64,000 bases of DNA from a virus, in the IMG/VR virus record IMGVR_UViG_3300023179_000096, positions 1-64,000 of that record; one strand, written 5' to 3'. Each line of letters begins with the position of its first letter. Positions within the stretch are counted from its first letter, which is position 1. Shown here piece by piece: positions 12,480-20,463 of this stretch. The position numbers were made by a program, and so were the translations under genes. The notes below the pieces were generated by a model. The model saw nothing but the letters and a program-made list of their open reading frames with translations, had not been told where the DNA came from and ran no database searches.

Positions 12480-14801
12480 TTAATAAGCGGCTATTCTATC
12501 ATTATAACGATCTAGTGAAGAGCCGGTCCTTTCTGGTCTAGGACTTGGTTTAATTGGAACAAACGATTGAGTATTTACATTATTTACACTACTGGACACA
12601 ATTGGAGTTGCAGCAGGCGGGGGTCTGCTAGCTGAACGAGTAAGATCGGCATTATCCGTAGATTCTTTTGCAACAACCGGTCCAGTTGATGGAGCTGCAG
12701 CTGGTGCAATAGAAGCTTGTTTTTGCTTGGCGTATTGAGCTTCTATTTCTGGTGAATACTTGTTGCCACTACCTTTAGATAATTCAATAGCAGCCATTTG
12801 ATTTTTTGAAAAAGGTTTGCCGGGTACAACCGGTTCATCCGCTATTGATATGCTTTCGGAAGATTTTTTTCTATTTAATTCTACTGGCCCAGTTTTAGGT
12901 AAAGCTGTTTCTGTCCCAGTTTTAGGGGTGACTGCTTTTTGAGACTCTGAAGAGCTTGGTGTTAGCTTTTCACCTTCACGTTTAGTTTCAATTTTACCAG
13001 CGCCAGCAGTTTCTATTTCCTTTTGAAATTTCTTAACTGCTTCTATTTTGGCTTTAGCTCCGGCCATTTCTCTAACTGTTTCTAATATTTGTGGGGGTGA
13101 TTTTTCTGTAAGTTTTCGATCTTCGAGTATTTTTTTATAAATTTCTTCAGTTTTTTGTTCTCTAAATTCTACAAACTTTTTATAATTTTCCGGGTCTTTT
13201 TTGGCAAATTCCATCTCACTAAATTGAATGTTAGTAGATTCTGTACCTGAAACCGCCTGTTTAGTTTTAGTACCTAGCTCTTCTTCCTTACCTAAGCCAA
13301 AAAAGCTTTTAACTGCATTTATACCCTCACCAACTTTTTCTCCTACTACTTTACCTGCTTTTGAACCTGCAAAAGCACCGAGCGCACCGCCAGCAATAGT
13401 ACCAATACCTGCCCCTACAACTGTACCTGCCGGGCCTCCAACAAAGGTACCAATAGTAGCACCTAATTTTGCACCGGCAAGTCCCCCAGCAACAGCGCCT
13501 GCTGCCATCCCAGAGCCTTCTCCAACCGCTCCTGATTTTTCAACCGTAGCAGTGTTTCCTATTTTTTTTCTTTCTGCAGATGCTTCTTCTGTAGATAACT
13601 CCCCTGAATCCACTTTCGCTTGTACTTCTTCTAACTTAGCTTGTTTGGAATCTTCTGCTGCAGAATAGCCTTTATAAGCTGTGTATGCTCCTATACCTAC
13701 AGCGGCTGCTGCACCTAACATTCTACCGGCGCCAGAGCCAGCAAATTTAGCCACTGTACCACCTAGAGATAATGCCCCTCGGCCTAACGACTTTGCACCA
13801 CCTAGTAAAGTTCTACCGGATTTTTTACCTAAATCACCTACATTCGATAAAATATCACCTAAACCTGATCCCTCTCCGCCTTCTGCTGCAGCTGATGCGG
13901 GCGAAGGTTTAAGCCTACCTTCCGGAAGATCGGAAGGAATTTTAGGCTCTAGAGCAGCACTTATTTTTTTTAATTCTGCGAGCTGCTGTTCTAATATGTT
14001 TTTATTTTCTTTGGTTAATTCGAGATCTTTTTCAGAAGAATCTGCTATGATTTCTTGAGAGGATTGAATATTATCAGCTTCCGGGTTTACACCTCTAACG
14101 CCTGGATCAGGTTCTTGCTTGTCTTTTTTTTCAACTTTATTAGTCATAAAGTCAAAAATACCTTTTACTCTTGAACCTATGGCTTTAGCTAAATCAATAG
14201 GTGTACCAAAACCGGTTATTTCTTCATCACCTTCTTTATTTTTTTCTTCTTTTTTAGGTTCAATACTCCCCGGAGTACCTTTTATAGCAGTTTTAGTACC
14301 AAGTTCTAAAGGCTTAAGTTTAATTTTATTAGTTTCTGACTCTCGCACTCTTTTACTTTGACCTGCTAATCTATTCCCTGCAGTTTCAAAATCAATGTAA
14401 CCACCTTCTTTAATAGTCTTACCAGAAACATCACTAGTTATTTCTCTACCGGAAGTATTTCTGTACTGAGCACTTTTTTTATCATATTCTAGACTACCTT
14501 CGGATATTTTACGAGCCAAAGTCTGTTCTTCTAAAGATTTTTTTAGTATTTGTGTTTGATTTTCTAAAGAAGATAAAACCGGTTTAAAATTTATACTAAC
14601 ACTTAGCCCTGTAATAGCATTTTCAATTTTTTCTAAACATTTAGCAATATCAGCAATTTGATCAGTTCGCTCTTCATTATTTTGCTGTACTGCTTCTTTT
14701 TCATCTTTAGAATGAAAAGCTTGGAATGCAAGACCTTCTTTATTTTGATCTAAAACTTTTTCTAGAAACTTTTGAAAAGCCTCGTCTTTGTTATTATACA
14801 T
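12480..14801 (-). CDS. large tail protein, tape-measure candidate
   Basis: A 773-residue protein. The N-terminal 130 residues are coiled-coil rich, followed by a long charged region. A glycine/alanine-rich hydrophobic part at about 340-510 contains two membrane-like segments (near 372-385 and 440-495), and the C-terminal 200 residues are Pro/Ser/Thr-rich. Such Gly/Ala hydrophobic segments inside a long helical protein are typical of tail tape measures, which set tail length and help DNA cross the membrane. Its gene directly follows the frameshifting chaperone-like gene, the standard order in tailed phages. It would be the counterpart of T4 gp29 although no direct sequence match is visible. 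Confidence 0.6.
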   Translation of the reverse strand: MYNNKDEAFQKFLEKVLDQNKEGLAFQAFHSKDEKEAVQQNNEERTDQIADIAKCLEKIENAITGLSVSINFKPVLSSLENQTQILKKSLEEQTLARKISEGSLEYDKKSAQYRNTSGREITSDVSGKTIKEGGYIDFETAGNRLAGQSKRVRESETNKIKLKPLELGTKTAIKGTPGSIEPKKEEKNKEGDEEITGFGTPIDLAKAIGSRVKGIFDFMTNKVEKKDKQEPDPGVRGVNPEADNIQSSQEIIADSSEKDLELTKENKNILEQQLAELKKISAALEPKIPSDLPEGRLKPSPASAAAEGGEGSGLGDILSNVGDLGKKSGRTLLGGAKSLGRGALSLGGTVAKFAGSGAGRMLGAAAAVGIGAYTAYKGYSAAEDSKQAKLEEVQAKVDSGELSTEEASAERKKIGNTATVEKSGAVGEGSGMAAGAVAGGLAGAKLGATIGTFVGGPAGTVVGAGIGTIAGGALGAFAGSKAGKVVGEKVGEGINAVKSFFGLGKEEELGTKTKQAVSGTESTNIQFSEMEFAKKDPENYKKFVEFREQKTEEIYKKILEDRKLTEKSPPQILETVREMAGAKAKIEAVKKFQKEIETAGAGKIETKREGEKLTPSSSESQKAVTPKTGTETALPKTGPVELNRKKSSESISIADEPVVPGKPFSKNQMAAIELSKGSGNKYSPEIEAQYAKQKQASIAPAAAPSTGPVVAKESTDNADLTRSASRPPPAATPIVSSSVNNVNTQSFVPIKPSPRPERTGSSLDRYNDRIAAY

Positions 14802-14804
14802 TGC

Positions 14805-15005
14805 TTACATATTCCTGGCGTTTTGTTGTAACATTCTTAACTTTTCATTTTCTTTTTTAATATGGTCTATTAATAAACCTACATAGATGTCCCTTTCCCA
14901 AGGCATCATTTCTTCGAGCTCTGTTAAACTATAATTATGATGTTGCATTAGAGAAAAATTTAAAGTATAGTGGTTAACGAGACTGTCTTGAGAAAGGGTT
15001 ATACG
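14805..15005 (-). CDS. frameshift-encoded extension of the gp26-like chaperone
   Basis: After a -1 slip at 15011-15005 the ribosome enters a 66-residue frame starting RITLSQDSLVNHYTLNFSLM and continuing through the block YSLTELEEMMPWERDIY. This pattern is typical of the second (T) part of tail assembly chaperones, where a conserved PWERDxYV block is followed by a basic helix. The fused product would be 296 residues. An internal ATG at 14948 could also give a 47-residue protein. The stop lies three bases before the tape-measure start, matching the G-GT-H arrangement of lambda and its analogues. Confidence 0.72.
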   Translation of the reverse strand, partial: RITLSQDSLVNHYTLNFSLMQHHNYSLTELEEMMPWERDIYVGLLIDHIKKENEKLRMLQQNARNM

Positions 15006-15694
15006 AAAAAATTACTAAGACCCTCGAGTTTAGAAATATTATGTCGCTTACACTTCGGGCAGTCGCTTTCTATTTCTTGAACTATTTTAGGTGCAGTAAC
15101 AAAGAAATTTTCTATTTTATCAAATTGTTCTTTAGTTAGAGAATAAACAAACTCTTCTAGCTCTTCTTTGGTTTGTTCTTTCGCATCCCAGTAATTTTCA
15201 TTATCAAACACACCCTTAATACAATTAATAATTAACTCTACTACTTTAGATGTATTATTAGATGCAAACACTCCTACCACATCTTCAAATACAGGGTAGT
15301 TCATTTCTACACCGTACATATCAGTTAGCATAATCTTATTAGAATGTGTAGAATCTCTAACTACTTTAAGATTATCTATAGTAAAATTAGCATCTATTTT
15401 ATTACCACATTCGCAGTTAACAATAACATCTACAGTTTCACTAATTGATTTTGCTCTAAGTTGTAAAAAAATATATTCAATATCAAAATGAGGGAGTGCT
15501 TGGACGTTAAGTTTATTAAATGTACATACATCTACTAATTCTGCAACTATTCTTGCTACTTCGGTATTATCTGCTTCTGCCATAGTTAAGAGAACTTTAT
15601 GCTCTTTTACTAAAAAAGGACGATATTTTATCTTTTTTCCAGTTGATGGTAAAATCAACTCAAATGTGGGTGTATTTAACTTTGGTAATGACAT
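14999..15694 (-). CDS. 26: gp26-like baseplate hub / tail assembly chaperone
   Basis: A 231-residue protein of the T4_baseplate (gp26/gp51-like) family. Signatures are FELILPSTGKKIKYRPFLVKEHKVLLTMAE at the start, a CNKLNVQALPHFDIEYIFLQLRAKS middle, zinc-ribbon-like pairs CECG (near 126) and CPKC (near 217), and the ending LEGLSNFF. In T4 these proteins assist hub assembly. Here the last codons hold the slippery T TTT TTC, and a tail chaperone-like extension follows in the -1 frame just before the tape-measure candidate. This suggests that the protein works as a G-type tail assembly chaperone. The two CxxC pairs may bind zinc. Confidence 0.78.
   Translation of the reverse strand: MSLPKLNTPTFELILPSTGKKIKYRPFLVKEHKVLLTMAEADNTEVARIVAELVDVCTFNKLNVQALPHFDIEYIFLQLRAKSISETVDVIVNCECGNKIDANFTIDNLKVVRDSTHSNKIMLTDMYGVEMNYPVFEDVVGVFASNNTSKVVELIINCIKGVFDNENYWDAKEQTKEELEEFVYSLTKEQFDKIENFFVTAPKIVQEIESDCPKCKRHNISKLEGLSNFFV
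15005..15011 (-). promoter_or_regulatory. -1 programmed frameshift site T TTT TTC
   Basis: Read on the minus strand the codons are AAT TTT TTC GTA TAA, so the canonical heptamer T TTT TTC sits two codons before the stop. An internal Shine-Dalgarno-like GAGGG lies nine bases upstream (15025-15021), the distance that stimulates -1 slippage in dnaX. The -1 frame continues for 66 codons with a conserved-looking protein. Confidence 0.72.
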
Positions 15695-15709
15695 AATAAC
15701 TCCTAATAA

Positions 15710-16399
15710 TTAAGCCGATGGAGGCAAATCTGACCCAGGCGCATCATCAAGAGTGCCGGTTTGCCAATTCCATTGTTTTTTAACTTGTGGTAGATCAACA
15801 TCATAAGATGGTACTTGAGGGTTAATTATTACCCTAGGTATATCTACCGCTGTTGTTTCTCGATTGTTGTTTACCCAATATCTATAGGCAAATAATACAT
15901 TCAGCCTATGAGTTTGATTAGATGAGCTGTTATTCAAATCCATTAAATTAAGATTTCTAGGGAAAGCTTCTATTAATTTAACTTCATTGGTAATATTGTC
16001 TTGCTCATCTAATTGGCGTATTAAAATATCAGTAATATAATTTTCTTGATAATTTACCGTAAATGTGTCTGGATCTATAATTAAATGCATCCAGTCTTCA
16101 AAAAATCTTCTAATTCTCATATTCTGATCAACGTGAAAAGTAATAGGTATACCTTCACCCCCATATTCAGAAGAAATTGGTCTTTGATAAGTTGGACCGA
16201 ATATTTTAAATTGTTTTGAAAAAATATTTAATAACGGTATACTAGCTTGTTCAACATATAAACTTGCAAGTTCTGCATCACTAAAGCTACTAGCTAGCCC
16301 TAGAGGGGGCGTGATAATTACTTCAAATCTATTATTTCTTGCTAACCCTGCTCCACTAAGAACTTGGGATCTAAAACGATCTAAGCTAAAATTAGCCAT
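15710..16399 (-). CDS. 54: tail-tube-like baseplate protein (gp54 candidate)
   Basis: A 229-residue protein with the tail tube (gp19-like) fold signature. It opens SLDRFRSQVL...LARNNRFEVIITPP, like MTTFNVERFKSAL...ARPNQFAVQL of the gp19 in this window. It continues with EQASIPLLNIFSKQFKIFGPTYQRPISSEYGGEGIPITFHVDQNMRIRRFFEDWM and EAFPRNLNLMDL. In T4, gp48 and gp54 are tube-like proteins that cap the baseplate and start the tube. Position beside gp26-like and gp48-like genes favours gp54. Start overlaps the stop of the gene before it by one base. Confidence 0.68.
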   Translation of the reverse strand: MANFSLDRFRSQVLSGAGLARNNRFEVIITPPLGLASSFSDAELASLYVEQASIPLLNIFSKQFKIFGPTYQRPISSEYGGEGIPITFHVDQNMRIRRFFEDWMHLIIDPDTFTVNYQENYITDILIRQLDEQDNITNEVKLIEAFPRNLNLMDLNNSSSNQTHRLNVLFAYRYWVNNNRETTAVDIPRVIINPQVPSYDVDLPQVKKQWNWQTGTLDDAPGSDLPPSA

Positions 16400-16974
16400 T
16401 AATATTTCTCTCTAGTATCTTGCCAAACTTTTTGTTTTGAAGCACCTTCAAAACGCTCTACTGGTAACAAAGAAGCCACTACCCAATCAGGATATTTTAT
16501 ATTTAAAAATCTGGACTGAACATGATCATCTAAGTAATGTTTAACACACCCTTTAACGGGTGCGATTCTTGATAGATTTACAAGTAATTTCCAATTAATT
16601 CTTAATCTGGTTTCCTCATTTAACTTATCATCTGATGCATATTGATGCAAAGCCCCTAGAAGTTTAAATCTTAAAGGATACGGCAAATAATGGAGATTAA
16701 TCCCATAAAACCCACCAGGTACTTTTCTAAAAGGAAGTACTAGTGGAAACTTATCCCAGTATGGGAGTTTATCTTTTAACTTAGCATCGTAAAAAAACAT
16801 ATACATCTTACCAGGAATTAAACGTGTAGTAAGATCAGGCACATTTTGCATTAATTTATTTGGGTTAGTTGCAGCAGACGCCAAAGCTTTTACCTGCACT
16901 TGGTACCAATTAAGAGATTTATCTGTATCTCCCGCTTTATTTCTAATATTTAAAAAAGGATTGGATGTAGCCAT
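16399..16974 (-). CDS. conserved structural-block protein of unknown function
   Basis: A 191-residue protein. PGKMYMFFYDAKLKDKLPYWDKFPLVLPF, GFYGINLHYLPYPLRFKLLGAL and the C-terminal DDHVQSRFLNIKYPDWVVASLLPVERF...KVWQDTR are blocks that I recall as conserved in T4-like marine and jumbo phages, without a proven role. In T4 the gene next to 4 is 2 (DNA end protector), but I see no basis for calling this gp2. It has no membrane segment. A late promoter box lies exactly five bases before its ATG and no ribosome binding site is present, so its mRNA may be leaderless. Confidence 0.62.
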   Translation of the reverse strand: MATSNPFLNIRNKAGDTDKSLNWYQVQVKALASAATNPNKLMQNVPDLTTRLIPGKMYMFFYDAKLKDKLPYWDKFPLVLPFRKVPGGFYGINLHYLPYPLRFKLLGALHQYASDDKLNEETRLRINWKLLVNLSRIAPVKGCVKHYLDDHVQSRFLNIKYPDWVVASLLPVERFEGASKQKVWQDTREKY

Positions 16975-16979
16975 TTAAA

Positions 16980-16987
16980 TATTTATT
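16980..16987 (-). promoter_or_regulatory. late promoter box AATAAATA with start at the ATG
   Basis: On the minus strand the box runs from 16987 to 16980, then TTTAA, then the ATG at 16974. T4 spacing places the first transcribed base on the A of the ATG. No Shine-Dalgarno sequence is seen. Confidence 0.5.
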
Positions 16988-17435
16988 ATGATGAAATTCC
17001 TAGATCATTTTCCGTAAGAATTAAAAATTTCATACCTTTCCTCTCACAAAATTCATTCGCAGCTTTCCATTTAGCTTGATTAGTACCATACAAGAAAACC
17101 TCTTCAATAAACTTTTTTGTTTGTTTTTTAGGTATAGAAGGGGGTTTAGTAAATCGATCCGGTTTAATTTCAACTAAATACTTTGTAAGATAACCTTTTT
17201 TATCCTTAATCTTTACATAAAAGTCAACAAAATACCTATGAATTTTAGAATCTACAGGAGATTTATAGGGAATAATAACTGTTTCTGACCCCCATTCTAA
17301 AACCGAGTGGTTGGTATCGCACCACTTCATAAATTTAAGTTCCCAGGAAGAACGATAAACAACCTCATTAAGATCACCTCTATACTTAGATGGGTTGATT
17401 ACTCTATAACGCCCTTTAAAAACACCTTTGTACAT
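16986..17435 (-). CDS. 4: head completion protein gp4
   Basis: A 149-residue homologue of T4 gp4 (gp50/65, 150 residues), a nuclease-fold protein added when the DNA-filled head is closed. FKGRYRVINPSKYRGDLNEVVYRSSWELKFMKWCDTNHSVLEWGSE matches the T4 start closely. Then IIPYKSPVDSKIHRYFVDFYVK and YLVEIKP supply the PD-(D/E)XK-like residues (E near 42, D near 76, ExK near 94). A C-terminal KWKAANEFCERKGMKFLILTE follows. The first gene of the minus-strand block, with a minus-strand late box at 17472-17465. Confidence 0.9.
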   Translation of the reverse strand: MYKGVFKGRYRVINPSKYRGDLNEVVYRSSWELKFMKWCDTNHSVLEWGSETVIIPYKSPVDSKIHRYFVDFYVKIKDKKGYLTKYLVEIKPDRFTKPPSIPKKQTKKFIEEVFLYGTNQAKWKAANEFCERKGMKFLILTENDLGISS

Positions 17436-17436
17436 G

Positions 17437-17444
17437 GATAAATA
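17437..17444 (+). promoter_or_regulatory. late promoter box GATAAATA for the plus-strand baseplate genes
   Basis: Match to NATAAATA with predicted start near 17450 and a 30-base leader before the gp48-like ATG at 17480, which has GGGA as ribosome binding site. It faces away from the minus-strand box at 17465-17472. Confidence 0.6.
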
Positions 17445-17464
17445 TTAAATTAAATTCTACTTAC

Positions 17465-17472
17465 TATTTATC
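17465..17472 (-). promoter_or_regulatory. late promoter box GATAAATA for the minus-strand block
   Basis: On the minus strand GATAAATA occupies 17472-17465. The start would be near 17459 and the gp4 ATG is at 17435. Together with the plus-strand box it forms a compact divergent, overlapping late promoter pair within a 44-base intergenic region. Confidence 0.6.
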
Positions 17473-17479
17473 GGGAAAT

Positions 17480-18616
17480 ATGGCTATAATAAATGACATC
17501 CAGAAAAGACTTGCCCAACAAGTTGTAGGTACAACTCCAAATGGAGAATCCAGTCGTTCGTCTGGGGGTGCTAAAGATAGGTTTAGCATAAATGTTTTTC
17601 AGTATCCTTCCGACCTAGGTTCTCAAGACCTTCTTCACTACATTGAATTTGGTATAAATGTTCGGGGTAAATCTGAATTTGATAAGACTAAACGATTATT
17701 TGAAGTAAGACGTAACCCAGATGCTGCTAATTTATCTCAAGAGCAGATAGGTACAGTAGCTACAACTGCTGGTGGGGTAGCGGCTGGTGTTGTCGCGGGT
17801 GGTATTACTAAAACTATTTTAGGTAAATTTGGAAAGACCGGTGCCGTAGCAGGTAATACTAAAACTCTCGGAACAACTAAAGCAGCGGATACCGCTATAG
17901 CAACCGGGGTGGGTGTAGGTGTAGGCTTAGCTACAGGAGCGGCTATTAACGCTAATAAGCTACTTAAACCAGATACATCCTATAGAATTTCTGATGTCAT
18001 AGCGCTATATGTAGATGGTCCTCCAACTGTTAGGTATTCTATGAATTATGCTAACAAAGAACTAGGGACACTTGCGGGTCTTGTTAGTGGGGGCTTGGTT
18101 GAATCTTTAGGTGCTTTAAATCCATTAGGGGAACAGGGTGCGGCAGCATTCGCTGCTTTTGCTAAATTACCAGGTGCATTTGGAACGGTAGACGTACAAT
18201 CTGCCTTAAGCGCTTCTTCAAAAACATCTTTAAACCCCTTTAAAGAAGTTATATTTGAATCGGTAGATTTTAGATCGTTTAATTTTAAATATAAATTTTT
18301 GCCTAAAAATAAACAAGAATCTGAAGCTGTTAGAAATATAGTTAAATTATTTAAATTTCATATGCACCCAGAAATGTCAGAGGGTAAATTATTTTTTATT
18401 TACCCTTCTGAGTTTCAAATAACCTATTACTTTAAAAGTGCTAATAATACTTACTTCCATAAATTAGCACCATGTGCATTGGAATCCATGGAAGTGTCTT
18501 ATGGTGGTGAACAATTCTCATCATTTGATGATGGTAACCCTACTGAAGTAAATATGACTTTAACTTTCCGTGAACTAGAAATACTGACCAAGAAGATGAT
18601 CGAACAGGGATATTAA
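17480..18616 (+). CDS. 48: baseplate tail-tube cap gp48-like protein
   Basis: A 378-residue protein like the gp48 proteins of marine T4-like phages. After a 30-residue flexible start comes FSINVFQYPSDLGSQDLLHYIEFGINVRGKSEF. A glycine/alanine-rich inserted region at about 95-160 holds two hydrophobic stretches, and a C-terminal tube-like domain follows (FESVDFRSFNFKYKFLPKNKQE...FKFHMHPE...LFFIYPSEFQITYYF). gp48 closes the baseplate and nucleates the tube with gp54. The Gly/Ala insert resembles that of the tape-measure candidate and may touch it. It is the first gene of the plus-strand baseplate operon. Confidence 0.72.
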   Translation: MAIINDIQKRLAQQVVGTTPNGESSRSSGGAKDRFSINVFQYPSDLGSQDLLHYIEFGINVRGKSEFDKTKRLFEVRRNPDAANLSQEQIGTVATTAGGVAAGVVAGGITKTILGKFGKTGAVAGNTKTLGTTKAADTAIATGVGVGVGLATGAAINANKLLKPDTSYRISDVIALYVDGPPTVRYSMNYANKELGTLAGLVSGGLVESLGALNPLGEQGAAAFAAFAKLPGAFGTVDVQSALSASSKTSLNPFKEVIFESVDFRSFNFKYKFLPKNKQESEAVRNIVKLFKFHMHPEMSEGKLFFIYPSEFQITYYFKSANNTYFHKLAPCALESMEVSYGGEQFSSFDDGNPTEVNMTLTFRELEILTKKMIEQGY

Positions 18617-18617
18617 A

Positions 18618-19115
18618 ATGTATTTTGAAAGATTTCCAACAACCTATTATACTTTAGATGATCAAAAATCGGTTCAAACGGTGCGAAATATTTTTCTTCG
18701 CATTGTAATAAATGATTCTATTAAAAATAATTTTAGTTTATTTGACGAATATGATATAGTAGAAGGCGAAACACCAGAAATAGTTGCAGATAGATTTTAT
18801 AGAAATCCTCAATATCACTGGTTAATCTTACATATGAATGACATATTAGATCCAAGATATGACTGGCCATTAACAACTAATAATCTAGTAAAATATTGTG
18901 AGGGTAAGTATACTAATATTTACGCAACCCATCATTATGAAAATGAAAACGGAGACCAGGTTAATTCAAACTACCCTAATGCGACAGCTATATCTAATTA
19001 TACTTACGAAGATAGAATAAATGAAAGTAAACGTAGAATTAAAATCTTAAAGCCACAGTACGTAGAAGCAGTATTACGTGAATTTACTAATAAACTTGAA
19101 GGTATAAATGGCTGA
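18618..19115 (+). CDS. 53: baseplate wedge protein gp53
   Basis: A 165-residue homologue of T4 gp53 (196 residues), a wedge component that locks neighbouring wedges together. The segment VADRFYRNPQYHWLILHMNDILDPRYDWPLTTNNLVKYC agrees with LANAIYGNPQLYWVLLMCNDNYDPYYGWITSQEA in T4. The C-terminal INESKRRIKILKPQYVEAVLREF corresponds to the LRQIKIIAKSDINSFMNDL block. It starts two bases after gp48 and overlaps the next gene by eight bases. Confidence 0.88.
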   Translation: MYFERFPTTYYTLDDQKSVQTVRNIFLRIVINDSIKNNFSLFDEYDIVEGETPEIVADRFYRNPQYHWLILHMNDILDPRYDWPLTTNNLVKYCEGKYTNIYATHHYENENGDQVNSNYPNATAISNYTYEDRINESKRRIKILKPQYVEAVLREFTNKLEGING

Positions 19116-20463
19116 AGATTCAGTGCAAAAAGCAGGCTCAGTAAAACTAACTGAGTTAAAGCTTATTTCTAATAATAACTCAATTTGGGATCTAACAGAA
19201 TTTTTGGTAGAACTTAATATCTATGAAGATATGTTTTCTAATTATCTTTACGGTAGTATGGTTTTGTCAGATAGCAGAAACCTAATAGAAAATGTACCGC
19301 TTATAGGTGAAGAGTATTTAGTAGTAAAGGTTAACACCCCTACTTTTGATTCTAGAATTTCTAAGACATTTAGAGTGTTTAAAATAAGTGATAGAAATAT
19401 AGTAAGAGATAATAACACTCAGGTGTTTACTCTTCACTTTGCTTCTATAGAATTATTTTATGATATTCTTTTACCACTATTTGTACCTTTTCAAGGCAAT
19501 ATTACCGATGTAGCGGGTGAGATATTTTCTAATTATATTGCAACTAGCCGTGAATTTCAAATTAGTGAATCTACAGATGAAATTAAAGAACTAGAAACCG
19601 AAACACCTCTTGTTGTTCTTAACGATACCTCTAATAAAGTTAAATTTGTGGCACCCGGGTGGACCCCGTTTAAATGTTTAAACTGGCTAGCATCTAAAGC
19701 AATTCCAAAGGATGGTAAAGCTAAAAACTTTCTATTTTTTGAATCTAATAAAGCTTTTTATTTTGGTTCTATTGAGCGCATTTTTAAAGAAGCAGTTCAA
19801 AATGAATTAGTAATCGGTAAATATTCTATTTCTGCCTCAAATATACGTGATGGAGAAAATATCCCCGATATTAATAGAGAATATTTCATTGCTAAAGATG
19901 TGGAAATGGTTGAAACAACCGATCACATTAAAAACTATACCAACGGCTATCTTGCAAACCGGCTTATAACTTTAGATGTGTACAATAAAGAATATAAAAT
20001 TACAGATTATGATTATGTTAATGAGTATAAGAATCAATTTCATACCTCAGGATCTGGGCCAACTTCGATACCCCCTTTTTCTTCAGATAGCTTAAGAAAT
20101 TTTGCTACCAGTATTAGTTTTTATCCAATTAACCCTAAATTGCACGATTCGTTTGAAAACAATATTAACGAAAAAATGCCTGAAATCTATGGTAATAGAA
20201 AATCAAGTCTGTTAGATTTAACCAATATAAAAATGCATATTACAGTACCGGGTCGAACAGATATAGAAGTAGGCAGAGTTTTGTATTTCTCTTATCCTGC
20301 TTTAGGCCCTAAAAATGATACTAATGAAGAGGGTAAAGAAGATAAGAGCTATTCTGGTTATTATTTAATAACAGCAATTCACCATAAAATTAATAAAATA
20401 GATCATTCAATGAGAATGGAAATTATTAAAGATTCTCTTTATACAGACCCTGAGGCCAAATAA
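19108..20463 (+). CDS. 27: baseplate hub protein gp27-like
   Basis: A 451-residue protein of the gp27/gpD-type hub family, the ring that carries the spike and joins tube and baseplate. Residues 13-130 (LTELKLISNNNSIWDLTEFLVELNIYEDMFSNYLYGSMVLSDSRNLIE, then FRVFKISDR and FTLHFAS) form the first tube-like domain. WTPFKCLNWLASKAIP near 190 and DVEMVETTDHIKNYTNGYLANRL mark the second. IEVGRVLYFSYP and GYYLITAIHHKINKIDHSMRMEI mark the last. Length is near that of T4 gp27 (391) plus loops. It directly precedes the spike genes. Confidence 0.82.
   Translation: MAEDSVQKAGSVKLTELKLISNNNSIWDLTEFLVELNIYEDMFSNYLYGSMVLSDSRNLIENVPLIGEEYLVVKVNTPTFDSRISKTFRVFKISDRNIVRDNNTQVFTLHFASIELFYDILLPLFVPFQGNITDVAGEIFSNYIATSREFQISESTDEIKELETETPLVVLNDTSNKVKFVAPGWTPFKCLNWLASKAIPKDGKAKNFLFFESNKAFYFGSIERIFKEAVQNELVIGKYSISASNIRDGENIPDINREYFIAKDVEMVETTDHIKNYTNGYLANRLITLDVYNKEYKITDYDYVNEYKNQFHTSGSGPTSIPPFSSDSLRNFATSISFYPINPKLHDSFENNINEKMPEIYGNRKSSLLDLTNIKMHITVPGRTDIEVGRVLYFSYPALGPKNDTNEEGKEDKSYSGYYLITAIHHKINKIDHSMRMEIIKDSLYTDPEAK

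Noticed and set aside
13228-14361. Plus-strand reading frames of 80-146 codons rich in Pro and Ala opposite the tape-measure candidate
   Set aside because: They mirror the Gly/Ala codons of the minus-strand gene, have no ribosome binding sites and no protein-like pattern.
16399-16974. Naming the 191-residue protein gp2 (DNA end protector) because it neighbours gene 4
   Set aside because: Only the position supports it; length and sequence do not visibly match T4 gp2.
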